Shown here piece after piece: positions 29,352 through 41,463 of a DNA stretch of 64,000 nt. The position numbers were made by a program, and so were the translations under genes. The stretch is from Isochrysis galbana. Its lineage: Eukaryota; Haptophyta; Isochrysidales; Isochrysidaceae. The notes under the pieces were generated by a model. The model saw only the letters and a program-made list of their open reading frames with translations, did no database searches and was not told where the DNA came from. Positions within the stretch are counted from its first letter, which is position 1. Every line of letters starts with the position of its first letter. The DNA lies in NCBI GenBank assembly GCA_018136815.1, contig CM030932.1, positions 9,891,124 through 9,955,123 on the forward strand, given 5' to 3'.

Positions 29352-30007
29352 ATTTTCGACTTAATAGAACCTATTAGAAGCCTATTGGCTATTGGCTTTG
29401 GTGGGTGCACACTCTTTGCTCTTTGGTCTTTGGGTGAGGCGTGAATCCAGAAGAGTGAGCTCGGGCTTTCTGCTTTGTAGGCTCGCGTGGGCCCGCAACC
29501 TGCTCAATGCGATGGACACCTCGAGGGCGACGTACATTTCGATCCACCATCACGCGCGCGCATTGAAAGTTGCGCTGACGGGCGTGATCGGCCACAAGCA
29601 TCATCGTAGCTATCAACTTAGCCTAAAGATGAGTAGATGTAGATGAGCAGCTGAGCACTAAGGTGTTACGATGAACAGGCTGACATACCGCTGCGCGCCG
29701 AAGCAGCCCCAACGGCGAGCGGGCAACATCAATAGACACAAGATAGACCTTACCCAACGCGACCCGTGCCCTTAGACGCAGGTAGTGCCTCGGGCAAGCG
29801 CGGACGGCGCCCTATTCGGGCGTCATTCCACTCACACGACGTGGTTCACCTGACCGCACGACTTGACCGTCGGCGCAGGGTCCGCGGTGCTTGCTCGCAG
29901 AGGGCGCGCGCCTCGCCCACTCTCCCACCAAACACACGTGTGGGCCGAGTGCCACGGGCCCGGGTATCTGCGAAGACAAGCCCGCGGTGCGCGTCGAAAC
30001 CGCGACG
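29352..30007. other. Intergenic stretch, no gene recognised
   Basis: ORFs on both strands lack recognisable domains. Expected to hold the 3' UTR of the LRR gene. Confidence 0.4.
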
Positions 30008-33000
30008 CTACGCGTTGGGATCGATTGAGACGTGCATCTGCAGCTCACCAGGCGGCATCATGCTCGAGGGCGAGTGTAGTAGGCTCGGTCTCCTTGCACG
30101 CCCTCCTTCAACAGTGGATGGCATCTCGGCGAAGAGGGGCGTCCCGCGCTTCTCCCTGGCGATGATGACACAGAGGGCGCAGACCAAGCAGACGATGAGG
30201 ACGAGCCCCACGAGGGCGCCAATAACGGCTCCCACAATCTCGGCGGGCGTGAGGACGCCCAGCCCGCTGCTGCCGCCATCCCTCACAACGTGCACGGGCA
30301 GCGGGCTGTAGTGCTCGGCGCCTGCTGTCTCCGCCGAGTAATAATCGTCGCCATAGTTAGCCACGGAGAGGGTATAGTTACCCACAGGAGTCTCAGCGGG
30401 CAGTGGGCACTTGAGCGAGCTGGAATTCTCGTAGAACGCACCCACCACGACAGGCTCGGGCGACGCGCCGCCGACGGGCGTAAGCTTGCACTTGAGCTCC
30501 GCGCTTGCCTCAAAATCGTCCCCCTCAACCGTGAGGAGCGTGGCCTCCGCACCACCCAGCATGACCACCGCGATGCCGTCCGACGCCATGCCGTTGCCCG
30601 CGGCTCGCAGGCGTGTCGGCCTAGCGACCGGCGTGCACTGACCGAAGAAGTCGGAGCCGGTGCGCAACACCCATGCCGGCCACTCGCGCGAGAGGCCTGG
30701 CGCGCAGAGCAAGTGGTTTTCGATCATCGAGAGGTGCCACGAGGTGGGCGCGGAGCCCGCGCCCATTCCGCGTGCGTTGTGGATCATGCCGTACACGACG
30801 TCGGGTATGCGGCCGGAGAGATCGTTGTGGTCGAGCGAGATGGTGGAGTAGGTGTCGCCGCCAGCCGCGAGGTTGGCAGCGAAGCCCTGCAGTTGATGCG
30901 CAAAGTCGCCAGAGAAGGCATTGTGGTCGAGCAGCAGGTGCCGGAACTGTGTGTGCGAGACGGGGATAGAGGGGATAGCGCCCGAAAAGGCATTAAAGGA
31001 GAGCTTGAGCTCGCGCAGGTTAGTCATGCCGTCGACGACCGGCTGCGGCACAGGACCGCTGAGGGCGTTGCGCGCGAGCGAGAGCGACTCGAGCTTCGTC
31101 AGGCACCGCATGGCATGGGGAAGCGAGCCGGTGAGGCCAGCGTGCTCGAGGTGCAGCTCGGCGAGCTGCGTGGCGCCGGCTATGGCGTCGGGGATGGTGC
31201 CACCGAGATCGACATAGTCAAGGTGGAGAATGCGCAGCCGCGGAGCTGACGTGAAAATGCAGTCAGGCAACCCGCCGGTGAAGTGGTTTTGCGAGGCCGA
31301 GACCCGCTCCAATGCCGGCTGCGGATGGGTGGGGCACGGCAGTGGGCCATTGAAGAAGTTGTGCGAGGCCTGTACAGAGCGCAGGGACTTAGAGCCGAAC
31401 AGGGCTGCGGGCAGCTCGCCCGTCAGCTGGTTGTCGTGCAGATAGAGGCGCTCGAGGTGCGTGAAGACGCTGAAGGAGGGCGGGAGAGGGCCCGAGAGGG
31501 CGAGCGCGCTCAGGTCAAGCTCAACCACGTAGCCGACCTCGTTGCAGGTCACATAGTCAATCTTTTCGCAGTCACCCGAGCCAGCCAGGCCAGGCGGCGT
31601 GTCGCGCAGCGGGGCGCTGGCGCTCTCAATACGCGAGGAAAAAAGCCAGTCGCAGAAGGGAACAGTGTCCACATTTCGCTCGTCGCCGCTCGTGTTGAAG
31701 ACGCGCAAGTGCGCGTAGTTTGGGTCGGGCGAGCCCACAGCATAGGCGCCGCGCATGTGGTTGCGACGCGTCCAGTGGCGATTGACGTCGCCGCGCGGTA
31801 GCGTGAGGTCGAAGATGGGCAGCAGCTGCTGCGTCGGCCTGCAGTTGCCGTCGTACAAGTCGCGCAGCGCGGCGAGCTGCTCCGGCCGGATATAGGAAAG
31901 CGTCGGCGGCACTACCTCAAAGGTGAGCTCACCGTAGAAGGCAGTATTGGCATCGGAGTAGTCGGACTTGAGCGAAGTAACAGTCAGGTAGACCCAGCCC
32001 GAGTTGACACTGGGGTCGAGCCCGACGGTGCAGTCGTTGTCGGCACTCCACGCCCCCGCGCCGCAAAAGCTGTAGAGGCCAGGCGCCATGTGGTAGAAGT
32101 CGCGGCTGGTGAGGAAGTCGAAGGCGAACTCGAACTCGGAGTTCACAGAGCTCTGCATGGGTGTGGGGAGGTAGGGGTGCGGGGTGGGCGTGCGGTGAGG
32201 GGCAGGGTTCCAGGGAGGGGGGACTGGGAGGGCGGCGTACATAGTAGTTGTACGCATTCCAATTGTCGCCGCCGCCTGGGTGCTCGTGGTAGTAGGGGAT
32301 GGCGTGCCAGTCGTAGAAGAGTACAAAGGGCTGATTCGTTATCCACGAATACTTGAGCATCTCTCCGACACCTACCCAAATTTTGAGGTAAAGCGACTCA
32401 GCTGCACCGAGCTCGACGGTGATCGGGCAACCGCTCGTCAGCTCGTAGACGGCGCCCGGCATCGCCTCGACGTACTGGCCACGCTCGTCGCGCTGGCTGG
32501 TGAGCAGGTATGGCAGAGACTCGCTGATGTCGGAGCGGCCGTGTGGTGCCTCCTTGAGCGGGTAGGCAGGGCATGTACGGGCGAAACTGGGCGGCGGAGG
32601 CGGCGGCGGAAGCGGGCAGCCAGTAGGAGGTGGTGGGGGTGCCGGCGGCGGTGGCGGTCTTGGCGAGGGTGGTGGCCAGAGGGGGGCGGGGGGCGGGGTG
32701 GGCGGTGGCGTGCGCGGTGGCAGCGCCGGTGAGGCAGTGGGCGGTGAGGCAGCAGGCGGGAGCGGCGAGGCTGTAGGCGGAAGCAGTGAGTCTGTTGGCG
32801 GCAGCGGTGAAGCTGCTGGCGGCATCGGCGTCCCGGCGTCCTCTGCCTGCGGCGCCAGTGGGGGGAATGGAGGCGGGAGTAGAGCGCCAGATTGCAGCGC
32901 TCGCACACTTCTCTCGGTGTGCGCCGATTTTATAGGGTGACCGGAGCGAAGGTGGCCGTCAGGCGTCACGCTCATTCTCAGCTGCCGCCACGCCGGTGCC

Positions 33001-33140
33001 CCGGGAGCAAGGGAAGAGAGGGGAGAGAGGGGAGAGAGAGGAGAGAGGGGAGAGAGAGGAGAGAGGGGAGAGCGGGCGGAGGTGGAAGAGCAGAGGAGGA
33101 GGAGGAGGAAGGGCTGGGTGAGGTTGAGTCGACGGAGCAT
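30008..33140 (-). CDS. Secreted/plasma-membrane LRR protein, single-pass
   Basis: Two exons on the minus strand, 33140-32241 and 32152-30008, with a GT-AG intron of 88 nt in phase 0, give about 1014 residues. Order: signal peptide (PFLLLLLCSSTS, 1-23); SPL tripeptide repeats; a Pro-rich spacer at about 90-195; a unique extracellular region with paired Cys (CPAYPLKEAP onward) to about 500; leucine-rich repeats at about 510-785 (for example LxxLxLxxNxLSGPVP, LKLSFNAFSGAIP, ISLDHNDLSGRIP); a region with IPT/TIG-like features; a transmembrane helix near 935-965 (VGAVIGALVGLVLIVCLVCA); and a short cytoplasmic tail without a kinase. The design resembles plant-type LRR receptor-like proteins. A cell-surface binding or adhesion role is inferred. 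The dense SPL and Pro repeats correspond to unstable DNA at 32600-33070. Confidence 0.85.
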
Positions 33141-33330
33141 CGCGGCGAGAGGAGGAGGGGGCAGGGGGAAAGGGGTGGTGGCTTTGGGTGGCGGGCGCGG
33201 CGAGCGGGCGGCGAGGGAGGGGAGAGGGGAGGGAGGGGAAAGTGGGGGGGGGAGGCGGTGTTAGCGCGGCGGGCGGCGGCGGCGGCACGGTCGGGAGGGG
33301 GCGGGGGGGGGGGGGGGGGGGGGACAAATT
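33141..33330. repeat. G-rich low-complexity tract upstream of LRR gene
   Basis: GGGAGAGG words end in a run of about 25 G at 33301-33323. Probably the promoter/leader side of the LRR gene. Confidence 0.7.
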
Positions 33331-33780
33331 CTATTCTCTATTCTTCCTACATGGGGTACACCTCAAGCCTCAAGTGGAGAGGTTTCTAATAACGTAGTAG
33401 TATTTTATTTCTAGAAGGTGCGGGGCTAGGAGCTAGGAGCCCAGATGGGAGATACTTATTTACGTATTTACCAGGCCATATACAGACCGTATTCACCGTA
33501 TTTGAAACTGCCTCAATATGACCCTCCGTATTTGGACGGCGGCGAAGGCGCGCGCTCCTACAATCCCCACGTCCCACGTCCACATCCCACGCCTAGATGG
33601 TAGATGGGACATACGACATACGTATTTACCGTATTTGGCCGGAGGCCAGATACATATGTATTTCGCTGTATTGTGGAGGCCCCCTGTATTGACGGGTCGC
33701 CAAATACAGAGCGCCCGCAGGGCGCGTAGCGCGCGAGCAGCGAGCGGAGCGAGCGAGCGCAGGGCTGGCCGCGGGCGCGG
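33331..33780. other. Spacer with GTATTTAC/CGTATTTGG words
   Basis: The words TACGTATTTACC and CCGTATTTGG recur several times in both orientations at 33455-33710, interrupting the GC-rich background. No gene recognised. A decayed inverted-repeat element is possible. Confidence 0.4.
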
Positions 33781-33925
33781 GGGCGCACCGGATGGCGCTA
33801 GACTTGCGCGGAGCCGAGTCGGCTAGGGGACTGGCGACGGTGCGCATTCGCCGTACTACTGTCAGCCATTCATGCGCTTTCTCTGCGAAGGTGAGGCGGA
33901 GGTCCCCGAGGCCCACCGTGCCTAC
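33781..33925 (-). mobile_element. LINE ORF1 fragment
   Basis: The minus strand reads SPLADSAPRKSSAIRCAP, the conserved block found in ORF1 at 35.15 and 46.67 kb. Both borders are abrupt. Confidence 0.6.
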
Positions 33926-34260
33926 CTCCGCCGCCTCATTGTCATTGTCCTCGGTCGCAGCCGCCGCTAGGGATTTGGCGAGGCGGCCGCCGTTTGCTTC
34001 GTGGATTACGCCCTGGCCCGACCGCCTGGACCGCCACCCCTTGTACGCCAGCCCCTACAGCCTAACTTCGATTCATCGCACCGCTTTCCATCGTGTCGTT
34101 CCCCGTCTCGTTCCTCGTCGCTACCGTTCCTCGTAAGATCGTCTACGCTCGAACCGAACTCTTCCTCGCTTGATAGCCTTTCCTCGATTGGCGCCACTCT
34201 TCCGTTCGCTCTCCGTGTTTTCGTTTCCGTGGGAACGTACGGGAATTCCTTTCCGGTTCC
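33926..34260. other. Spacer upstream of the LINE fusion element
   Basis: No gene or domain recognised. C/T-rich, with CGTTCC/CGTCTCGTTCC words. Confidence 0.35.
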
Positions 34261-34265
34261 CCCCC

Positions 34266-36275
34266 AAAAACTATTGTTATAGTTTTAGCGATGGAGCGCG
34301 CGCCGCCCGCTCCCCTCTCCCAGCCCCCCGCCGCCACGACGCCCCAACGGGGCCGCCCCAAGCCGCCGGAGCCGAAGCGCTCGCAGGCCTCTGCCCCGCC
34401 AGACACCGACGTCGACATGGCCTCGCCGCCCTCGCCTTCCCACCAACCACAGAAGCAGGGAACAGGCAGAGCCCTGTTCCCTGCAAAACAACAGAGCCAG
34501 CAACTGGCCCAGCCTCCTCCCTCCTCCGTCTCGCCACCAAACCAAGGACTCCCCATGATGGGTGGCAGCGCTGCTGTCACCCCCATGGCGGTAACTCCTA
34601 CCATCTGTGCACCCCTTGGGGGCGGGCACATGACACAACAAACAATTCCTCGAGCTTTTGCTCCCTCCAACCAACAACCAACTCAGCCACCCAAGTCATA
34701 CGCTCAAGCCGCACATGGACTCAAGGGGAAGGAGACACAGCAGTCCCAGCAGGCACCAATCCAACAACCACAGCAACAGTCGCGCAAGCGGGCCGACCCA
34801 CAGTCGGAGCCAGTACAAACTCGTAACAACACCACCCCTTTCAGCTCTCCTCCACCAGAGGAGGAAGAAGAACCGGAAGACACCCCCTTCTTCATTCAGC
34901 TAGCGCAGCTAGCTGAGGACAAGAAGGAGATCAAGAGTGAGGATGTAGCCACATTCATGAAATTTCTGCTCTCTAGGCTGGAAGGCCTCGACGCGACCCC
35001 AGACGGGATGGACAAGGGCCGTAAAGGCCCTTGGATATTCTACGTCGATGACGACGCACATGACCAATTCAAGGCCGCTTATGGGGACAAACTTCAGACG
35101 GTACTCTCGGGAGTCCCACATGAGTTCGGAGTCACCTACGGCGCACTAGCCGACTCAGCCCCACGCAAATCCAGCGCCGTCCGGTCCTCTCTCAAGGAGG
35201 TGGCCACCTACATCGTGTTCCGCATTTTCGACCCGGTCAAAGCGTACAAAACTAAGACTCGACATCTGGCCAGCGCGCTAGAGCGTGAAGGCTTCCACGT
35301 CCTTAGGGGCAACCAACAGCGCGCCAAAACTACTCTAGAAGGTATCACCAAAGTCGAAGCGGGTAAGCGCCCGATTTGGCACTTTTACGTATGGCTAGCG
35401 CTACTCACAAACGCGGACTCGCTCCCGACTCGATGGATCAAGGCAAACGGTAGACGCAGCAATCCCTTCACGATACATTGTGGCATCCCGGAAAGCTCTA
35501 CTCACATAGCTTTGTGCATCGCGACGGAGCCCATCTTCGAGTTCATAGAAGGACTTTTAGGGATTCATCTTAGGCCGGGCTCTGAAGTGGCCCAGCGACT
35601 TTTCTGTTACCAAATAGATAGACCTCACCCCTCCTCGGGATACCTGGGTATCCTGGCATGGAGATATATCTTAACGGACTTCTACAATATCCAGTATGGC
35701 AATGCGGACGGCAGGTCCGTTAGAACGATCTTAAGAGCGATTCTTGCGAGATACCACCTACTAGCGACGGCGAAAGTCGGTTTCTTTCAGAGGCTAAAAA
35801 AACAAAGAGAGAATATGGGGCTTCACGCCCCAAGCAACAAACATATCCGGAAAATGATAAGCCCTCTGTACACAGTAGACAAAGATTTCAACCTTGAAAT
35901 CTCGGACGACCTCCTGCAGGCGGCAAGGGGCCTAGACATACGAAACATCGCCTAGTGTAACTGAACCTCTCTAGTAGAAACTCCAACGGACATCATAGAG
36001 GATCTCGCGGGATATAAGATATAAGGGGAGGTTACCAAGACGACGCACGAGCAAAGGAAGAGCCACAGTCTCCCGCCCCCTTCTCTCCAACTCCTGGCCG
36101 AAGCAGCGCGCGCGGCCTCCCCGGAACCAGCTTCTCCGCTAAATAAAGAGGGAACTGGGGAAGGGGAAGGGGGTTGTTAGGGGTAAAGGTGGGTAGAAGG
36201 GAGGTACACTAACACACTGCCTCATGCCGCACACGTAGCGGGGATTTTTAAGAAGTTTTTTTTTTCCTTTCCGGT
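34266..36275 (+). mobile_element. Internally deleted LINE with ORF1-ORF2 fusion ORF
   Basis: Complete at both ends. It has the 5' hairpin AAACTAT-TGTT-ATAGTTT (34268-34285), the start codon at 34291 and the 3' UTR (35956-36270), which ends in an A/G stretch and a T run. One uninterrupted 554-codon frame joins ORF1 (Pro/Gln-rich start, then an acidic linker, then the DGMDKGRKGPWIF and LADSAPRKSSAVRSSLKEV core) to the ORF2 tail after the zf-RVT finger (CGIPESSTHIALCIATEP, RPHPSSGYLGILAWRYILTD). The endonuclease and reverse transcriptase are deleted, and only the last half of the zinc finger remains. It could be a non-autonomous derivative still able to make a protein. Confidence 0.85.
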
Positions 36276-36685
36276 TCCCCCCCGCGGTCGCCGAATTTCT
36301 CTCCCCCCGCGGCCGCCGAATAGTTCCCCCCGCGTGGAGCTCTCATGTTTACTGTCATCTTGCCCACGAAAATCGCCTTGCAAAACCACTGACCTAACCC
36401 CCCCCTGGAGCAAGTGTTACAGGGCCAGCCGTGTGACAGTTTGGGCGTCCGCCACACCGCCTAAACCCTCAGGTAAAACTCTCGTAAAAGAGAGAAGCGA
36501 GGGGACTGTTGCGCTGAATCCTGCGGTCTTGCGGACTGCCGTGCCGACCGCCGATTCTTCACCTAACTGTCCGGACGGGTGTGGCTGCCCTTTCGTTTAG
36601 CTGTTTCGTCTTTGCTCCTCCCTTGCGTGGTTTTGTTTCGCTCATCGCTCTCTCGCATGGAAGCGCGATTCTAGCAAGGGGGTGT
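36276..36685. other. Spacer, no gene recognised
   Basis: Alternating CCCCCGCGG boxes (36280-36340), then balanced sequence. No domain in any frame. Confidence 0.4.
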
Positions 36686-37570
36686 CGCATCCGCGATCGA
36701 CCTTTTTGTTTTAGAAGTTGTTTGCGTTTCTATGTCTAAGTTCCCTCCTTGCAGGCTAGCCACGAGTCACCGTCGCAGGGTCCTACATTCGCCCATTCGC
36801 CCTTGTTGCCCTCGCCTCCTTTGTCGCCTCCTTTGTCGCCTGCTTGCCCCTCACCTGGCTTACCTCCTTGCGTGCTCCTCGCGTTTTTAGGCTAGGTCGC
36901 GCGTTCAGGTATCGCCGGGGCAAGGAACCGCCCCTTGTGTGACCCTGATTCCCCCTCACCCCTCAGGTGTTGGCCGTTGGATTATATCGTTGCGCTATTT
37001 TACTCTGGTCTTTATCAACTCACTTAAGGGTTTTCGAAAGATTCCCTCCTTATTCCTGTGCGTAACTGGCGCCCCCGTCGGATCGTCCGTCGCCCCGTCG
37101 CTCTCTTGTCGGCATTCTCTTCCTTGATTCGGTCTGTCAGCGGGTTCCTGTGCATTCCGTGATAAGGATACGTTAGTGTGGAGAGTGTTGACGTGAGTGT
37201 GGTGTTATCTCGTCGGTCTAGCGGACCTCGTCCGTCTGTCGTTTGTCGTTCTTCGTTCGTCGCTCTCGTTCTCGTTCTTGTTCCCGTTCTCGTCCCTCGT
37301 TCTCAACACTACCTCAATACCAAACCTCACCACTCTCTCGGCCTCAGCCTATCCATCCCGACCCTCCCAGCCATGTCCGCTCCGTCGTCGTGCTCGCCCT
37401 CGCCCCAGCCCGTACTCCCGCCTTTCTCTGCTGAGGAGGTGGTCCAGCCCGTCATTAGCCACCCCCCAACTTCCGCCGCGCCTCTCGCCGCTTCCCTTCC
37501 GTCCCCTCTGTTCCCATCTGAGGTAGTGGTAACCTCGGATCCGTCAATCCAGATGCCAGATGGCTGAAAA
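36686..37570 (+). mobile_element. Dispersed repeat family 1, longest copy with an ORF start
   Basis: Bases 36686-37142 match 54421-54890, and the first 190 bp also match 19005-19186. Downstream, a leader with many CGTTCTCGTTC words precedes ATG 37374 (MSAPSSCSPSPQPVLPPF), whose later part matches 8845-8938. Possibly the 5' end of a retroelement (leader and first ORF). No second terminal copy in the right place was found to prove an LTR. It looks incomplete. Confidence 0.55.
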
Positions 37571-38024
37571 TGACGATCTACTTGCATCTAGATGGTGCCC
37601 GTGGGGGGGGTGTTCCATGCCTGATCTATTTACTACTTCGAGATTCGAGATACCCCCGGCGGCCCCCTCTCATCCGGAGCTCTTTTAAAAAAGTACTTCG
37701 ATCCCTAGAATAACTAGAGCCACCAGCCAGATCTCCCCCCCCCCCGCCGCCGCCGCGCTCTGTCTACTTTTAAAAAAGGACTTCTCTCACCTTCCTTCTC
37801 TCTCTCTCTCTCTCTCTCTCCTCTGATTCTTATTCCCATGTCTTCCCCTCTCGTATACTTTAGATATACATCTCCCTTAAAATCCCCACTCTCATCGCCT
37901 CCTCGCTCGCTGTCTGGTCTCTCTCTCCTCTCTCCTCTCCTCCCTCCCTCCCTCTCTCCCTCCCTCCCTCCTCCCTCCCTCCCTCCCTCCCTCTCTCCCT
38001 CCCTCTCTCGCTCGGTGCCCCACA
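37571..38024. repeat. C/T-rich leader of the aminotransferase gene
   Basis: A poly-C run at 37737-37747 and a (CTCC)n/(CT)n tract at 37795-38015, with AG-free stretches. Likely promoter/5' UTR. No start-site motif can be pinned down. Confidence 0.6.
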
Positions 38025-40032
38025 ATGCACGTCGTCGCGCGCACCCGCTCGCTCCTTCGCGCTGCGCCGCGCCTCGCGCCTCTCGCCTCGCGGCTCAGCA
38101 CAAGGGGCGCCTCCAACAACCCGCTCTACCCAGATGCCCCGTGAGTTGCTCTCTCTCTCTCTCTTCCTCTCCCTCTCCCTCCCTCTCTCCCCTTCTTTTC
38201 AAGCATCCTCTCTTTTCCTGCTCCTCGCCCGTTCTCGATCACGGTTTGAATGTTTCTTCAGGCCACCGCTCTTCTCCGCTCACTTGCTTGCTCTCCCGGG
38301 CCAAACGTTTTCCCTGTGTTCCGCTTCCTATCTCCTGCCCCAAACCAGCCGCTCGCTCGGCCTCCTCTCTCGCCTTTGTTACCGTGACTGCCTGGCGTGG
38401 TTCACCCTTGGCCGACCTTGGATCTCTCAACCTGCTGCCTCGTCGTTGCGCATCGTAGGTCACCTCTCAAAGAGTACTCTGTCGTTTTTCATGACCGAAC
38501 TCTAAACCATATGTATGCCGGCCAAAAGGCCAGGGAGGGGCAAGGGGGGGGGGGGAGCGTATGAGGGCGCATTCGGCTGACGTGAAGCGTTGAATGGGCC
38601 GCATGTGCAAAGGGGGAAGGCGGAGGAACGAAGGCGTACCGAGAAGAGGCAGAGAGATCGAGAGAGAAGACGGATCACGCAAGGAGGGGCAGTGGTGGGT
38701 ATCTACCACGGCTGCTGGAGCACTGCACCTGTAGCGGAGATCGGCAAACCGACGAAGCACCCCCGTTTCCCCTTAGGTCTGAGCCCTTCAAAAAAGCGAT
38801 GCTCGACATGGACGCAATGCTTTGCGAGGTTTATAATGCGGAGACGGCCGTCATCATCCCAGGCTCGGGCTCCTATGCGATGGAGGCGGTGGCAAGGCAG
38901 TTCGCGACGGGCAAGAAGGCCATGTCACTGCGCAATGGCTACTTCTCTTGGCGGTGGACCGACATCTTCGAGACGTGCGATATTCCGTACAAGGCGGTGG
39001 TGGCGCAGGCGGGGTGCGTGGACAAGCAACCAGGGTGCGGTACCTCGCGCTGCCCATGTGGCTCCAAGGCGCAGTACGCGCCGATGCCAATTGATGATCT
39101 GGAGGAATACATCCACAAGGAGAAGCCCGACGTCTTCTTCGCGCCGCACGTTGAGACATCGACCGGCATTCTGCTTCCCGACGAGTACATTAAGCGCGCG
39201 GCGGCTGCGGTGCACGCGAATGGTGGGCTCTTTGTGCTTGATTGCATTGCCTCGGGCACGCTTTGGGTCGATATGAAGGAGATGGGCATTGACGCGCTCA
39301 TCACCGCGCCGCAAAAGGGCTGGACAGGACCGGCGTGCGCCGGCATCGTGATGCTCTCCGAGGATGGGCTCGAGGCCACGCGTCGCACCTCGGGCACGTC
39401 GCTGTGCTGCAACCTGGGGAAGTGGCTCTCAGTCATGGACGCCTACAAGTCGGGCGGTTTCGCCTACCACACAACAATGCCTACCGACGCACTGGTGGTT
39501 GCGCGCGACGCGATGGTACTGACCAAGCAGTTTGGCTTCGAGCGCGCGCGCGCGGCCGCCCTGGAGCTCGGTGCACGCGTGCGCTCGGTGCTTTGCGAGG
39601 ACCGCGGACTCGTGTCGGTCGCCGCGCCTGGGTTTGAGGCGCCAGGCGTCGTTGTCGTCCATACTGACGACAGCGCTATCCTCTCCAAATTTCTCGGGGC
39701 AGGCACGCAGGTGGGTCAAGCTGCGAGCACGGCCCTCGAACGAGCCCCCCCCCCCCCCCCCTCCCTCCCCCCTCCCACAATCTTCCCCGCTCGAGCTTCC
39801 CACCCGCGAAATCCCTCAGCTCCCCACCTCCCGCTCATTCCTCCGTACCGCCGTTCAGATCGCTGCTGGCGTGCCCTTCAAGATTGGCGAGCACCCTGGG
39901 ACTAAGACCTTCCGCATCGGCCTCTTCGGCCTTGACAAGCTTGCCGATCCCGCCGTCACGTGCGCTAGCTTTGAGGAGGTGCTCAACGTGGCCGTGCCCA
40001 AGGCGGCCAAGGCGGCCGCTGCGGCCGCCTAA
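38025..40032 (+). CDS. PLP-dependent class V aminotransferase (alanine-glyoxylate type), mitochondrial leader
   Basis: Three exons, 38025-38140, 38777-39710 and 39859-40032, with GT-AG introns in matching phases, encode 407 residues. The first 30 residues are Arg/Ala/Ser-rich (MHVVARTRSLLRAAPRLAPL), a mitochondrial-type presequence. The mature start NPLYPDAP-SEPFKKAMLDM fits the alanine-glyoxylate aminotransferase-like family, which reads NPLYPDAP-x-FxxAML. Other landmarks: PGSGSYAMEAVA; an Asp in FVLDCIASG (about 194); the PLP Schiff-base Lys in TAPQKGWTG (about 219); and a C-terminal AAGVPFKIGE with RIGLFGLDKL. Glyoxylate detoxification in photorespiration, or a related amino-group transfer, is expected; the substrate is not set by sequence. 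An internal insert with several Cys (GCVDKQPGCGTSRCPCG) is unusual. Confidence 0.9.
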
Positions 40033-40850
40033 TCGCCGGATCTGACTGCGTATGCTCCCCAACCACCGGTTGCACATGCCAGTGCTCACTGTTCTACTCA
40101 GCATCCTAGGGCGCACTAGACCGGTCTGCATATTGCTCGCTGGCTTTTATCCTTATGTGGCAAGGAGGCGCGCAGCCTGGCTGCCAAGCCATGCCACGAT
40201 GCACCTGACCCCCCACGTGCTAAGGCACGCGGGGAGATCTCGGGGCTGCCCTTTCGCCTACCTTACTTGTAGTGTCGGAGGTAGACGAGTTGCGCTGCAC
40301 CTCGACGATGCATATGCCGCCCTTGCGCGGTTCACGGGCCTCGCCACCGCCGTGGGGACGGCGAGGCCTTGTGTGCATGCCAAGTGCCACGAGACGCCCG
40401 ATTCCGCACCACTTCAACTCGTTGCGGCGAGTGCTCGCGCTCTCCGCCTCACTTCGCCTTACCTCGCTTCACCTCGCCTCGCCGCCGTTGGTGCCAGATG
40501 CTAACCTCAGCACGTGGAGTGCTGTGTCACAAATGGACCCGACCTGCTGGCAGCTGGCGCCACGTGACGGGGGGCACGTCCTCGGGGTGTGGTGGCGTTC
40601 CTCTCGGACCGCATTAATTGCACGCGGTGCCACTCTAGACGTTTGCGTCCGTATGTCTTGTGATCGGCAAAGGGAGCTTGCCACAAGGGTCCCATGGGAT
40701 CGAGGGAGATGGTGAGCTGTTGGGGATGCTGCATGCTGTGCCGACTGCGCATTGTCGCGCAAGCCTCTCGCCAATCTACCCGGGGCCCTCTTTGTGAGGT
40801 CGCAGTGCCGTTCGCCATTCTGCTTGAAGGATAAAGCCGGAGACCATAAT
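40033..40850. other. Intergenic stretch, no gene recognised
   Basis: Short ORFs only, no domain. It marks the host side of the viral remnant on the right. Confidence 0.4.
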
Positions 40851-40915
40851 GTCCAAAATTCTTTGATTTGCTAAAAAAATAAGAGCAAAAATCCGTCTAA
40901 AGTAGAGGTGGGATC

Positions 40916-41341
40916 TCAATGGATCACTTCCACGACACGACCAGGTCCGATTCGGAGTGACGCGGTGCACTCCGCGAAAATCATCGATTGGTGCGTGTTA
41001 GTACCATCGTTGTGCGATACGAATTGGCCGGTCAGGGACACTCCTCGGGTGTCCAACCCACTAATCGTACGACTTTTTTCGGACCCTGGCAAATTGAGAC
41101 GGGCACATAGAATGAATTTTTGCGACCGATAGGCTGACCGTGTCACTCCCTTGAAAGGCTTTTCGCACATATCGGCCAGAGAATTCCTCGATATCTCAGA
41201 CCATACCTCTGCGGATGCCTGGTGCTGAGGGAACATGCTCCCATTCAGCGCCAGCTGATAGCTCGCATTGCTGGCCGGAATAGAGCTCAAGAAGCTAGAT
41301 GGGCAATACTCTTCGCCGCTGAGCTGAATGGATGGATCCAC
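40916..41341 (-). pseudogene. Capsid-like fragment of the viral remnant
   Basis: The last 140 residues recall the C-terminal end of a double-jelly-roll-type major capsid protein of Polinton-like viruses (RLNLPGSEKSRTISGLDTRG, then a short beta-rich tail). The call is tentative. Confidence 0.4.
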
Positions 41342-41463
41342 CGCAACAGATCCACTAGCCGTGCCGAGAACACCGCTGGCCGTCCATTTTTTTTTTCGTG
41401 TGCAGCGTTTTACTTTGTGCTGTGGAAAAAAATTACCACATGCGTGGCTGTATTTTTTTTTAT

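Noticed and set aside
36686-37142. Repeat family 1 as a pair of LTRs with the 54.4-kb copy
   Set aside because: The two copies are 17 kb apart with unrelated genes between them, so they are not the two ends of one element.
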